From contig NC_081412.1 of NCBI RefSeq assembly GCF_030272615.1, forward strand, positions 548,234,488 to 548,298,487: a DNA stretch of 64,000 nt, read 5' to 3'. Both the position numbers and the translations under genes were made by a program. Position 1 is the first letter of the stretch, and every line of letters begins with the position of its first letter. The notes beneath the pieces were generated by a model. It was not told the origin of the DNA and ran no database searches. It saw only the letters and a list, made by a program, of their open reading frames with translations. Source of the stretch: Cryptomeria japonica (Eukaryota; Streptophyta; Pinopsida; Cupressales; Cupressaceae). This document shows, one piece after another, positions 46,370 through 57,849 of the stretch.

Positions 46370-49300
46370 AGGTAAGGATGGAGGGTGAGATATGGAGGGA
46401 GGGGGGAATAAAGGGGGTGTGACACTTATAGAAGGAGGGAGAAAGAAGAGGAGGGATACAAGAACAAATAGAGAGAATGGGGGATTGTGAGAGAGTTAGA
46501 GATAGGGGTAAGGAGGGAATGGAGATACCTAGAGAGGGGAAGGAATGAAGAAGAAAGAGAGGGAGATACCTAGAGAGAGGAGAGAGTGAGGAAGAAAGTG
46601 AGGGACAAACCTAGAGAGGGAAGGGTGTGAGTAAGAAATTGAGATTGAGAGACTTGGGTATAAAGGACATAGAGGGGAAGGGAGGTAAAATGCAATAGGG
46701 AGGATGAGGGGAATATAAAGTTAAACATGAAGGGAATGAGATACTTGGGGATAAAGGACATAGAGGGAGGTGTGAGTAGGAAATTAAGGTTGAGAGAATT
46801 GGGTATAAAGGACATAGAGGGGAAGGGAGGTAAAAGGCCATAAGGAGGATGAGGGGGATATAAAGTTAAACATGAAGGGAATGAGATACTTGGGGATAAA
46901 TGACATAGAGGGAAAGGGAGACCCGAGAGGCTTAGAGGAGAGAGAAAGAGAGAAAGAAAGAGGTGGGATAAAGGACATGTAGAGGGGAAGGGAGGTGAGG
47001 GGCACAAAGGGGAGTGAGATGGAGGTTTAAGGAAGGTTGGGGGGGATAGAGAGGTAAGCATGAAGAAAGTGTGGGAGAGACCTAGAGAGAGGAGGGAGTG
47101 AGGAAGAAAATGAGGGAAAGAGGTGAGAGAGGGAATTAGATGGGTGTAAGGATGGAGAGGGAGACAGAGAGGGATAGGGGAATAAGGGAATTGTGAGAGC
47201 TAGAGAGGGGAGGGACAAAGAAGAGTACAAATCTATAAGAAGGAAGAGAGAGAAGAGGTAAGGGGAGAGAAATAACATGAGATCTATTTCATAGAGAGAG
47301 ATGGAACTATGAGGGAAGGGAGATAAAGATGGACCAATCTAGGGAGAATTAACTAGTGAGATATAATTTGAGAGGTGAGAACCCTAGAGGGGAGAGAGGG
47401 GTGATATGGGGGTTTAAGGATGGTGGGGGGGATATAGAGGTAAACATTCAAAGGGACTAAGAGACTTGGTGATAAAGGGAATATAAGGGAAGGGAGTTGA
47501 GAGGTATAGAGGGGAGAGATAGGTACTGAGGTTTAAGGAGGGTGGAGGGGATAAAGAGGTAAACATGAAGGGAATGAGACACTTGGGGATAAATGATATA
47601 GAGGGGAAGGGAGGTAAAAGGCCATAAGGAGGATGAGGGGGATACAAAGGTAAACATGAAGGGAACAAGATACTTGGGCATAAAGGATATAGAGGGGAAG
47701 GGAGACCTGATAGGATTAGAGGAGAGAGAGAGAGAGGTGGGATAAAGGACTTGTAGATGGGAAGGGAGGTGAGAGGCACAAAGGGGAGAGAGTTGTGAGA
47801 TGGGGGTTTAAGGAAGGTTGGGGGGATAGAGAGATAAGCATGAAGAAAGTGTGGGAGAGACCTAGAGAGAGGAGGGAGTGAGGAAGAAATTGTGCGAAAG
47901 AGGTGAGAGAGGGAATTAGATGGGTGTAAGGATGGAGAGGTAGATAGAGAGGGATAGGGGAATAAGGGAATTGTGAGAGCTAGAGAGGAGAGGGACAAAG
48001 AAGAGTATGGATCTATAAGAATGAAGAGAGATAATAGGTAAGGGGAGGAGAATATGAGATCTAGTTCATAGAGAGAGATGGAACTATGAGGGAAGGGAGA
48101 TAAAGATTGACCAATCTAGGGAGATATTAGCTAGTGAGATAGATTTTTTAGAAGTGAGAAACCTGGAGGGGAGAGAGGGGTGATATGGGGGTTTAAGGAT
48201 GATGGGGGGATATAGAGGTAAAATTTCAAAGGGACTACTTCTTGGTGATAAAGGGAATAGTAGGGAAGGGAGATAAGAGGTCTAGAGGGGAGAGATAGGT
48301 ACTGAGGTTTAAGGAGGGTGGAGAGTATAGAGAGGAAAACATGAAGGGAATGAGAGACTTGGGGATAAAGGACATTGAGGGGAAGGGAGGTCAAAGGCCT
48401 AGAGGAGAGAGAGAGGTGAGATGAGGGTTTGAGGAGGGTGGGGGGATAGAGATGTAAAAATGAAGGAAAAGACATATTTGTGGATGAAAAACGTAGATAA
48501 GAAGAGAGGTGAGAGGCATAGATGAGAGATTAAGGAGGATGAGGGGGATATAGAGGTAAAAATGAAGGGAATAAGATACTTTGGGATAAAGGACATAGAG
48601 GGGAAGGGAGGTGAGAGGATAGAGGGGAGAGAGAGGCGGGAGACTTGGGGATAAAAGAAATAGAGCGGAAGGAAGCTGGGAGGCCTAGAGGGGAGGGAGA
48701 GGAGAGATGGGGGTTTAAGGAGGGTGGGGGTGATAGAGAGGTAAACATGAATGGAATGAGATTCTTAGGGATAAAGGATATAGAGGGGAATAGAGGTGAG
48801 AAGCACAAAGGGGAGAGAGAGGTGAGATGGGGGTTTAAGGAGGGTGGGGGGGATAGAGAGGTAAACATTAAGAAATTGGGGTAGATGCTAAGGGAAAGAG
48901 GTGAGAGAGGGAATGAGATGGGTGTAAGGATAGAGAGAGAGATATAGAGGGATAGGGGAATAAGGGAATTATGATAGCTAGAGAGGGGAGGGACAAAGAA
49001 GACTAGGGATATAAGAATGAAGGGAGATAAGAGGTAAGCGGAAAGAGAATAAGAGATCTAGTTCATAGAGAGATATGAAACTATGAGGGAAGGGAGATAA
49101 AGGTGGGTAATGGAATATCTAGTTCATAGAGGAGGGTAATGAGACATGGATGAATATGGATACCTCGAGAGCTTAATGTGAGATGGATAGAGGTGGATAC
49201 ATTGATAGGTGGAGAGAGAGGAGAGATAGGCCATAATTGAGAGAGGGGATTGAGATATAAAATGAGAGACAAAGGAAAAAAGAGAAAGAGGGAAGGAGAG

Positions 49301-49690
49301 GTAGATGGTGATTTTTGAGATACTTAGAGATGGTAAAGGTAGATCTAGGTGAGGGGGAGAGTTCACAAAGCAAGAAAGAGAGTCAAAAACCTATAGGGTG
49401 AGAATCAGAGAGGGAGAGAGAAATATACATAAGGGAAATAGAGGCAATTTACTTAGAGCCTAAGGAGGGATTGATAAGAGACACCATAGGTATAGATAGA
49501 TATAGAAGGAGAGAGATAGATAATGGGACAAGAAGGGTTAGGTATTGAGATAAAGAGGCAAGGAAATATGGGTACAGATGGGGAGAGAGGGTGGGAGGAA
49601 TACTTAATGATTGAGAGAATCAATGTAAGAGGGAGACAAGGGTAGAGATGGGGCTAAGAAGATAATGTGAGGTAGACAGGATGAGAAAGA
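46370..49690. repeat. Purine-rich minisatellite tract, about 3.3 kb
   Basis: The plus strand is almost wholly A and G, with few C or T. It is built from diverged units such as GGGATAAAGGACATAGAGGGG, GGAGGATGAGGGGGATA and GGTAAACATGAAGGGAATGA. Larger blocks also repeat: a stretch at about 47040-47330 recurs at 47820-48115 (780 bp apart) and again from about 48850. The many minus-strand open frames (for example 46570-47061 and 47414-47998, rich in Pro, Ser, Leu and Phe) are artefacts of this composition. Confidence 0.9.
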
Positions 49691-50432
49691 GAGTTTGAGT
49701 GTAGATCAAGTTCCAAAAATTCAACTAAACATTGTTTCTATGCCACACATTTAGTGCTTTCCCTATTTGGCATGCACCAAATGTGGAATATGGACCACAT
49801 TTCATGTGCGCCAGATGGGAAAAACCCATTGATCATGTTTTGCGCACACAAAATAGGGAGGCACCATATTTGGCATGCGCCAAATGGCCCGCTTTGGGAA
49901 ACACCAAACCCATGGGTTGGATTTGCCTTGGGCATCCAACTCAAAGGTTTGGACGACCATTTCAGGCCAAAGACGTGTTTTTATCAAAACATTAAAATTT
50001 TTGACATATTTTTGGTTGTGTTCTCCTTTAGGTTTGCACGTGTTTCAATGAAGTTAAAAAAATACCATGTCAAACTTGAGCTCCCTCTTAGCTATCCAAC
50101 GATTTAATTTATTTAAAATTTTGTTTTCGTTAAGTCTTTCGTCTATAATTTCTTTTGTCAATGTATCTGTTTCTTGTCAAAAACCAACATGCACTATTTT
50201 GGGTATAGATTTTTATACCTTCATCAGATTTTGAAAAAACTTACATTTTTAGAAACTAGACTCCATTCTACACAATTTAAAAAAAAAATTTTAATTTTTT
50301 ATTACTTTTCAATGCTTTTAGTGGGGAGCATGCTCAAACTTTTATTTTTCAGGATGTGTCCACTTCGAAAATTAGTAAAAAATCATATACTCATTAAAAA
50401 ATTAGTTGAAAAATTTAGCATAAACTACGAGG
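49691..50432. other. Unassigned DNA flanking the purine tract
   Basis: 49740-49885 has several TTTGGC(A/T)TGC(A/G)CCAAAT palindromes, one with 7-bp arms at 49868-49885. They are related to the palindrome at 45943-45978. The remainder is AT-rich with no gene. The open frames on both strands here overlap each other and have no support. Confidence 0.4.
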
Positions 50433-51569
50433 TGTCGTGTGTGCGAAGTAGGGTACTTGTAGCTACAACATAAACACTCGATAGATCATTATAAGCATGG
50501 TTAGAAAATTGAAATCAAATGAAAGATAAACCATGACAAAGTTACCTATCACCTCCTAAGAGTTGGGAGTGTAGATTTTCTCTCAGATCTGGATAAGCAA
50601 TCCTAGTGACTTGACTACACCTAGACGAAGGATTTAAAATGATATGATATGCAAGCTAGATGAGATTGATTATGCTAGATTGATCCAAGAGGCTAATTAA
50701 GATAAGGATATGCATGATTAAGCTATGATGATGATGCAATTAAGATAGATTAGAGATTGATTATGTTATATGATTTAACAATTATGCTAGAATATGATCA
50801 AATTACTTTAGATCTAAGATGCAATTGCCTATGATAACAATGCTTAAATGATATGCTAGAATGGATATGCCTATAGTAACAAATTCCTAAAATGATATGA
50901 GATGGGATCATTTGTGCTCCAAAATGGGGGATATTTGTTGGATTTCCAAGGCCAGGGGTGAGGTGGCAGGAATCAATGGTCAAGATTGAGTTTCAAGATA
51001 TCAAGGGTGAAATTAGAGGAGGTTGGAGGGAGGGACACTTGTCATCTCTATGGTGACAAGTGTCAAGGATCCTTGCTCATAAGAGGGCAAGTGTCCAAGG
51101 CAGGAGACATGTGGCATAAGTGCCATGTGTCTCAAGGGGAGGATATCGAACCCATAGGAGGTTAGGATGTGCAAGAGAGGATAGGATTAGTTAAACACAG
51201 GGTTAGGTGGAATGGGTTAGGTTAGGGGATGGTTAGGTTAGGTGGTTAGAAGTTAGGAGGCACATGGGTAATTTGAATTTAAAAATTGAAATAATAAGAA
51301 AAGGCTAATTAACTTTCAACAAATTCATAAATTGACTTATTTTAATTAATTAGAGAATTAGAAGGAATGATTTAAATGGGGGAGGCTTAATTAATCAAAG
51401 GGGACTATTGAGATGAACCTATTAAATAAATTCGTAGATTTATTAATAAGTAGATGAAATGAGATAATTTAATCAAATTGCTAATGAATTCAATTAAATT
51501 GGGAAGGGGGATTAATTAAATAATTTCTTATTTAATTAATTATCTTTAGACCATTTTTAGGTGTATACA
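50433..51569 (-). repeat. Element F 3' LTR (minus strand)
   Basis: On the minus strand the LTR starts TGTATACACCTAAAAATGG directly after a polypurine tract and is AT-rich like the other LTRs (AATTAATTAAATAAG). The left border (TGTCGTGTGTG at 50433) is set only by a TG/CA end, because the partner LTR is not in the window. I found no clear TATA box. Confidence 0.6.
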
Positions 51570-51584
51570 TTTTGCCCCTCTTTT
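51570..51584 (-). other. Polypurine tract of element F
   Basis: The minus strand reads AAAGAGGGGCAAAAT next to the LTR start, the same core as in A and B. Confidence 0.8.
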
Positions 51585-53342
51585 AACCAAGGTGTGATGA
51601 CACATTGATTGAAAGAATAATCTCATGATGATATTGGTTTGATAGGATGCCCTAGACATTGATTGATAAATTGCAGTACGATGATGCCCCCTTGGGAAAT
51701 CAATTGAGATAATTTACCTTTGGAGTGTTTGGATCATTGCGAAATTTATTTCCTGAATATAAATGACTTGATTTTTGCAATGTTGATTGATGAAAGTGCG
51801 AGTTCTTTGATCATGATGATGCGATTCTTGATGTGATGATTGATAGAGATTGACTGAATTTGACAAGATAGATTAGATTGATGAGATTGAGATCTAGTTT
51901 GGTTTCAGGAATGGCACCTCCTGTATAAGACAAAGATGATCAAAGCATCTGATTTCAGGGATGATATATCCTGTAGAAGACTTGATAAAAAATGACTGGT
52001 TCTAGGAAATATACATCTTGTAAAAGACATGATAGAATGGATCAGATGCGATTGATTGATAGAATTGATAAGATTGATTGGATAAAGGACTGACATTTTG
52101 TTGATATCTTATTGCAAGAAGATTTAGATGCGCTAATGGTGGAACATTTGAGGGAGTAGCATAAGATTTGCTTTGGGTCGACAATATTTGGAGAGAGATG
52201 AGTCATTGTTCTTATTATGTATACACCTATGATGATACATTAATGATTCCTGCGATAGATTTGGCTTGGATAAGATGAGATTGTGTGATTCTATGCAAGA
52301 ATGAAATGCAAGCTAAATGCAAAGCTACGATTGGACCAGTCACTAAGTTATTGCATTTTATCATTATTGAGATTTTTAAAATGTGGGAAGTGTGTGCAAA
52401 CATTGATGGTATAATTGAACCATGATGATGTGAGCACAAATTTCTTGAAGTCTGATATTGGAAGTTTGCACAAGCATCGAGGTATAATTGAACCAAGATG
52501 ACCTAAGTGTTGATTACGTAAAACAGGCAGTATTAACTATTTTTATATACAAATCAGAAATGTCTTTAATGATACTATGATGATCATGTCTTAAGAAAAA
52601 TGTGCACATATTAATGATTAATTTACAGACAACAGACAAGAAACATATCATGTTCCTTCCTTTTTCCTCTAGTCAAATACATCCTGAAGTCACTCAAACA
52701 TCATGATAGCAAAAATCAAGATATAAAAGTTGAACCAACGTGTTAAAAGCATTATCCAAAAGATATCATCCAATGAAAAGTGTGTGATGTGCTTAGACTG
52801 ACATGTGATAGTTTGATGGTTGAAAATTTGATCTCGTGTTCAACTTAGATGTGTCTAAGTTTCACTTGACAAGAGCTACCTAACTATTGTTCTACCTGTT
52901 TGATTAAGCTCAAAACAATAAAAAATTTTGCCCGCAGCTAGGTGCAGTATTTTGCCCCAAGCCTAGAAACAAATTCATTATGATATACCCAATGATCCAA
53001 ACCATGGTGAGAAACCAATTGTGATGCTTGCGTATGTACAAAGGCTTATTACGGATATGAACAATGCTGATAGAAAATGAATGTAAGTGGAAGGATGCAT
53101 GAATTAATAGATGGAAGAGCTAGCTGACCGATAGCTCTTGTTGCCAGGTTTTTACCATCTATTTTTATTGCACTTTTTCTCATATTTGATTTTTTTTCTC
53201 TGTTTTCGCTGTTTTTGTATTTTTTGAATTTCTATTGTTTTTGGATTTTTCTGCTTTTTTCACTGTTTTTGGAATTTCCAGCTTTTTCACTGTTTTTGGA
53301 TTTTTCTCCTTTTTTAGACATAAAACTTTTTCAGATGCATGC
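51585..53342 (-). mobile_element. Element F internal 3' region (post-pol)
   Basis: This is the 3' part of a minus-strand Tat-type element, cut by the D insertion at 53342/53343. Near the break the minus strand has short tandem repeats (CAAAAACAGTGAAAAA, about 53165-53320) and then GGTAAAAACCTGGCAAC (53159-53143), matching the post-pol regions of A and B. No pol sequence and no antisense PMD ORF are seen in the 1.75 kb present, so this family may lack the antisense gene. CATGC (53338-53342) is the presumed D target site. Confidence 0.7.
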
Positions 53343-53749
53343 TGTAGTCACATAAATCTGTCCACTTAATTAAATGAATATTTAATATTTATTTGATTAT
53401 TTAACCATCAATTAATAATTAATTAAATTAATATATTTAATTAATTCATCTTAACCCTCTTCTCCTATTAATTAAATAAATTATTCAATTTATTTGATTT
53501 AATTCACTTAACCAAATTCAGACCATTAATTAAATAAATAAATCATATTTATTTAATTAAATCTTCTCTCACATTTAAATAAATTAATATTTATTTAAAT
53601 CCCCCAAAATCCCACCTCTCACATTTAAATAAATAATTTATTTAAATCACCTTTATCCTCCACCCACTTGTATTTTCCTACAAAAGCAAGTTGCACAACT
53701 ATTTTAAATAAATTATTTATTTAAAATCCTATTTATCCTCACCCACTTG

Positions 53750-53915
53750 AAACCTTTAATGGTTTCCCTTAAAGTATTCAAACTTGATGGCTTTAAAGTC
53801 TTCAAACTTGATGGCTTCCTTCTATAGTCTTCTTAAAGACTTTAATGGTTTTCCTTAAAGTCTTCAAGCCTTTAATGGTTTCCCTCAAAGTCTTCAAGCA
53901 TTTTAAATGCTTTAT
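53750..53915 (+). repeat. Short repeats inside the D LTR
   Basis: At least four imperfect units combine CCTTTAATGGTTTCCCT and AAAGTCTTCAA(A/G)C. A single related unit (AAAGTCTTTGAAAAGC) is present in the A LTR, so this is an expansion in D. Confidence 0.7.
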
Positions 53916-54667
53916 CTTCTTTTTCTCATTTAAATAAATTAATATTTATTTAAATATTTATCCAAATTCAACTTACACCATTTAATTGAAATAAATGATT
54001 TTATTTTAATTGAAAATACCAAAATTTCTCCCACTTGCATTTTCCTACAAAATCCACTTGCATGCCTAAACCCCTTCTAGATTCTTCTAAACCCTTCCTA
54101 ATTAGCCTAATCCATCCCCTAAATATTGTCACATTCCTAAGCAAATTGGAGTCACTTCTCAAAGACTCCAAAGTCTTTGAAAAGCAATTAATGCTTTGTG
54201 TGTTCAACAAATTAACCCTCAAAGTCTTGGATAACCTTTGAAAGCTTCCAACCTTCAACCACTAAATGGCTCAAAGTCTTTGATAACCATTGAAGGCTTT
54301 CAACCTTCAACCACTTAATCCCCAAAGTCTCCAATAACCATTAATGGTTACCTCAAACCCTCCCACATGGTTAAAACATTTGTTTTGACTCAACCTCTAC
54401 CCAACCCAAGGGTCTCATCAAGCCTTTAATGCTTTGACCATGATTATCTCTTAATCATTTGCACAAAGGTTTATCCTTGCATTAACTCCTAATCCAGTGG
54501 GTAATCTTAATTTAGACTTGACCCTTACCTTCTAGATAACCATGAGGTCTTCTCAGGCCTTTAATGCCTCCAACCTCTTCTCTCAACCCAATCCTATGTT
54601 GAAACTTGTCACCATTTTATTGGTGCCAATTGTGCACATGGATCCCCAACTTTCAATCCTAACCCTT

Positions 54668-54718
54668 GTTAAGATTGCTCAATCTTAACCCTTCATTTCC
54701 CCATTTCTTCTATAAATA
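54668..54718 (+). promoter_or_regulatory. U3 hairpin plus TATA box, element D LTR
   Basis: GTTAAGATTG (54668-54677), CT, CAATCTTAAC (54680-54689): a perfect 10-bp stem in which one base pair differs from A on both arms (G-C to A-T). TATAAATA starts 21 bp later. Confidence 0.75.
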
Positions 54719-55133
54719 GAACCCTTCTCCTCAAGCAAAAGAGAAGCATTTTTAGAGTATTGTTGTTATACTGGCATTAGCATAGAGCTTTTTCATAGCA
54801 TCACTATCTACTCTAGCATAGTATTTAGCTTTTCATTTCATATTTGAAGCTTAGTATTAAATCTCAATCCTCCATAAGCATCCATAGTGCAAAAAGCTGC
54901 TGAGAGCTACACTCATTTGGGACTTGGAGAGGAGAGGAACAAGGGAGGAGCAACTATGAGCATCTTGATTAGCTATTTCATTTTATGTTTATATGCTTTC
55001 TATTTCATGCTTAATATCTCTCTTGATATGCCTGTTTAGGATAATCTTTTGTTGCTAACACTAACGTTTGTTTCTTGTGCTCTTGTGTGTGTTTCCATCA
55101 AACAGGTTTTCTAATCCTTTTTGCAGAGCATCA

Positions 55134-57026
55134 TTTGGTGAACCCGACGTGAATCCAAACACCAAAAAGATCATTTTTTTTTATTTTTATTTTTTTAACC
55201 AATAACATGTTTGAATGTTGAAAATGTCACACAGGTTGCGATTTTGACACTGTTTTGGTGCGTTTGGCATTATTTTGGCGCTATTCCCCCTGTTTCAGTG
55301 CTTTTCCCTTCTCTGTCTTTCCCTTTCTTTTAATACGTTTGTGTTAAATAGTGCCTCTGTTCAAACGCAAACTAGCGCTATTGTAACAAAACGTTGTACA
55401 AATCACCTTGTAACCAAAAAAAAAATAAAAAAATTTAGGCTTGTAGAAGCCCACCAAATAGGCGGATTTTACTAACTATTTTTCTCTTTTGTGCAGATTT
55501 AAATTAGATTAAAAAGTAGATTTATATTTTTTACTAACTTGTTTTTTTGAAGTTGGTTTTAAAAATGAATTCACTTTTTATTTTGGTTTAAAATTAACTT
55601 CACATTTCAAATTTGGGCTTTTAAAAAAGAATCACACATTTGTTTGGGGCTCTTAAAAAGAATTTCATTGTTCAAAGGTAAAAAGAACCACAAACTTATA
55701 CAAAAACAACTTTATTTTTTTTTGCAAGTTAGGAAACAAACTTCGTTTTGGTGCTTAAAATCAACAAGGCAAATTTTATTTCTTGCATCAAGATAAAACT
55801 CACAATCCACACTTCCATTTTTGGTGCAAATAAAATTCACAATCAACTTGTCTCATTTTCAAAGCAATTTTACTTCATGCAAACGTGTTTTTCATTAAGT
55901 TGACCAGGATTTTCAAATTCTAGTTTACTCAAACAATTGCGTTTGAAAATTAAAAAGAACACCATGATTGTTGGAGCAACATCTCCAAATAGTTAGATCA
56001 CATTGCAATGATAGATTAAAAAGAACAAGTGTTTTTCGTGCTTGGCACACTTGTGCAAAGAGTTGGTCGAGTGGTCCTACCTCTAACACACACTATCCTC
56101 TCCCTTGGCTCTCGTGGTCCTAGGTGCAAGAGAAAAGTGTTAGTAACACTCAAATTTTATCTTTTTAAGAGAGGCCTGCCAAGGGATCGATACTCTTGGG
56201 AACGACCTCGAGCGGTAAATCCTTCGAGCCGCTATAGAAATCAGGTGAGAGCGAAAGCTGTAGCCTTGGGTATAGCTGTTCCTACAGTGTAACTGGCCGA
56301 AAGGACAAATGGGCCCCACCACCAGTTACAAGGCTCTTAAGTGAGTCACTGCAGAATGAACTTATGTCCAAAAATATCGAACATGACTAAACACCTTTAA
56401 GTAGTAGCCCACCCGTTCTATTGATTGAGGATATTTGAGATATAATTTAGTGCAAGAGCATAGATGGTTTTGCTCCCAAGATAATCACCATACATATTTC
56501 CTTGAGTAGAGACATAGCTTTTTGAAAAGTCACTTGTGACTTGATAAAAGTGGTGACTCCCCCATCATAGGGATCATCTATTTGTTATGCTCGTGCAAGA
56601 CTTAGTATATCACATCCTTACCTGCCACGGCGGGATTCATAAGGTATGTAGTACCAAAGTCGAAGAAATATCAAGATGTGGGCTAAATTTATCACAACTG
56701 GCCACTTGACCTTAGGGATAAAAAGTGTTTGAAGTGTGTTCGTTTTACAGACCTAGTGCAAATTGAGCCGACTTCAGGCTTTGGAAATACACTTTAAAAT
56801 AAATCTAAAGGAAGGGTCATATACAAGTCCAAAGATTGGGTTGATCTAGACCCATACTCATTTGTGCCTTTGGGGGCAACATTCTTGTGTTTGTGTGCTT
56901 GCTTTGTTTTCTTGTCAAAGAAAAATCAGCAAATCACTTTCAAAAACAAAGTACTCATCCAACATTTCTCAAAAACAACCAAACACATCAAAAACAAAGT
57001 GCAAACAACACAGAGTCACAACTTTT
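55134..57026 (+). other. Element D primer site and leader
   Basis: The primer site TGGTGAACCCGACGTGAATC (55136-55155) is followed by a weak GCGCT motif array (55235-55385, for example TAGCGCTATTGTAAC). AT-rich filler follows, then the conserved leader core (56165-56335) with CAG|GTGAGA at 56242-56250. Most of 55880-57000 aligns closely with A 5430-6560. Confidence 0.7.
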
Positions 57027-57410
57027 ATGACCATTCTTCACATCTTGCGAAAGAAGAAGTGTCATCAGAATATCAACTTGAAAAGGAGACCATTGAGCTC
57101 AAAGGCTTTGATCAAAAGGAGGAAATTCTTCTATCTCAATAGACAAATCTTTGTCTCACATAGAGTCTTTCTACATCGCATGCGTCTCTATCTTCAAGGT
57201 AAAACAAACGAATTTGATTCCGAATCATTGAACCGCAGAGCTTTTATGCAATATAGAGCTCTGAGTTATCACAAAAATCAAGGAGGAAAGATTAATCCCA
57301 ACTTCTTCCCAAACATCTATATCACCTACAACACAGCTCGAGAAATGCCACCAACGCCTGAAAGGGAAGAAGTAGAGTTTGTTCCATTTGTAACACAAAG
57401 TTTTTATTAA
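57027..57410 (+). CDS. Leader ORF upstream of gag (127 aa, unknown function)
   Basis: The D copy of the element A leader ORF, the same length, starting ATGACCATTCTTCAC and ending FVTQSFY with TAA. Seven residues differ from A (including Cys to Arg, Lys to Asp and Cys to Tyr), against 17 synonymous codon changes. The next frame over (YDHSSHLAKEEVSSEYQLEK) also looks protein-like in its first 40 residues, but in D it is closed by a stop at the point where this frame only has a synonymous CGA/AGA change. It lies 439 bp before gag. Function unknown. Confidence 0.65.
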   Translation: MTILHILRKKKCHQNINLKRRPLSSKALIKRRKFFYLNRQIFVSHRVFLHRMRLYLQGKTNEFDSESLNRRAFMQYRALSYHKNQGGKINPNFFPNIYITYNTAREMPPTPEREEVEFVPFVTQSFY

Positions 57411-57849
57411 AGTTGAAAACAAAACATCCATCATCTCATTCATACATCATTTTTCCATCATCAATTCATCCCAAAACTCTCAAAACATTAAGAGGTTCTT
57501 GTCCCAAGATTCCTTTTTTAGATATTGCTTGAAATCAAACACATCACATCACTTTTAGATTGTTTCTACATCTAGGATAAGCTCATCCTAAGAGACACAT
57601 CTACGCAGGTTAAAACTAGTTCATGAGTAAATCCTCTCATTGCTAGGTAGTCAAAATCTGTAACACATCTCAGATTTCTCTACACCTTATCACATCCAAA
57701 CTCATCAAAACAAACAAGCAATTCAAAGAAAGAATTCTGGTTACATTTACCTTTAGAGTGCTAGAGATCTACAATCCACTAATCATCCATCTTTCATCGA
57801 ACAACTCATCATCATCTTCAATCAACTTCAACACAAACTTGCAAACAAA
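57411..57849 (+). other. Leader segment between leader ORF and gag (D)
   Basis: Non-coding. It matches A 6960-7407 and includes the possible splice acceptor TCTACGCAG|G near 57600. Confidence 0.5.

Larger units (their letters stand above)
53343..55133 (+). repeat. Element D 5' LTR
   Basis: This 1791-bp LTR starts TGTAGTCACATAAATC and ends AGAGCATCA, followed by the same primer site as A. It is about 400 bp longer than the A LTR, partly because a CTTTAATGG/AAAGTCTTCAA unit is repeated at 53750-53915. The hairpin is at 54668-54689 and TATAAATA at 54711-54718. The partner LTR is outside the window. Confidence 0.92.

Noticed and set aside
46570-48868. Many minus-strand open frames rich in Pro, Ser, Leu and Phe, up to 194 aa
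   Set aside because: The strand is almost pure pyrimidine, so stop codons are rare. All frames show the same biased peptides, so these are composition artefacts.
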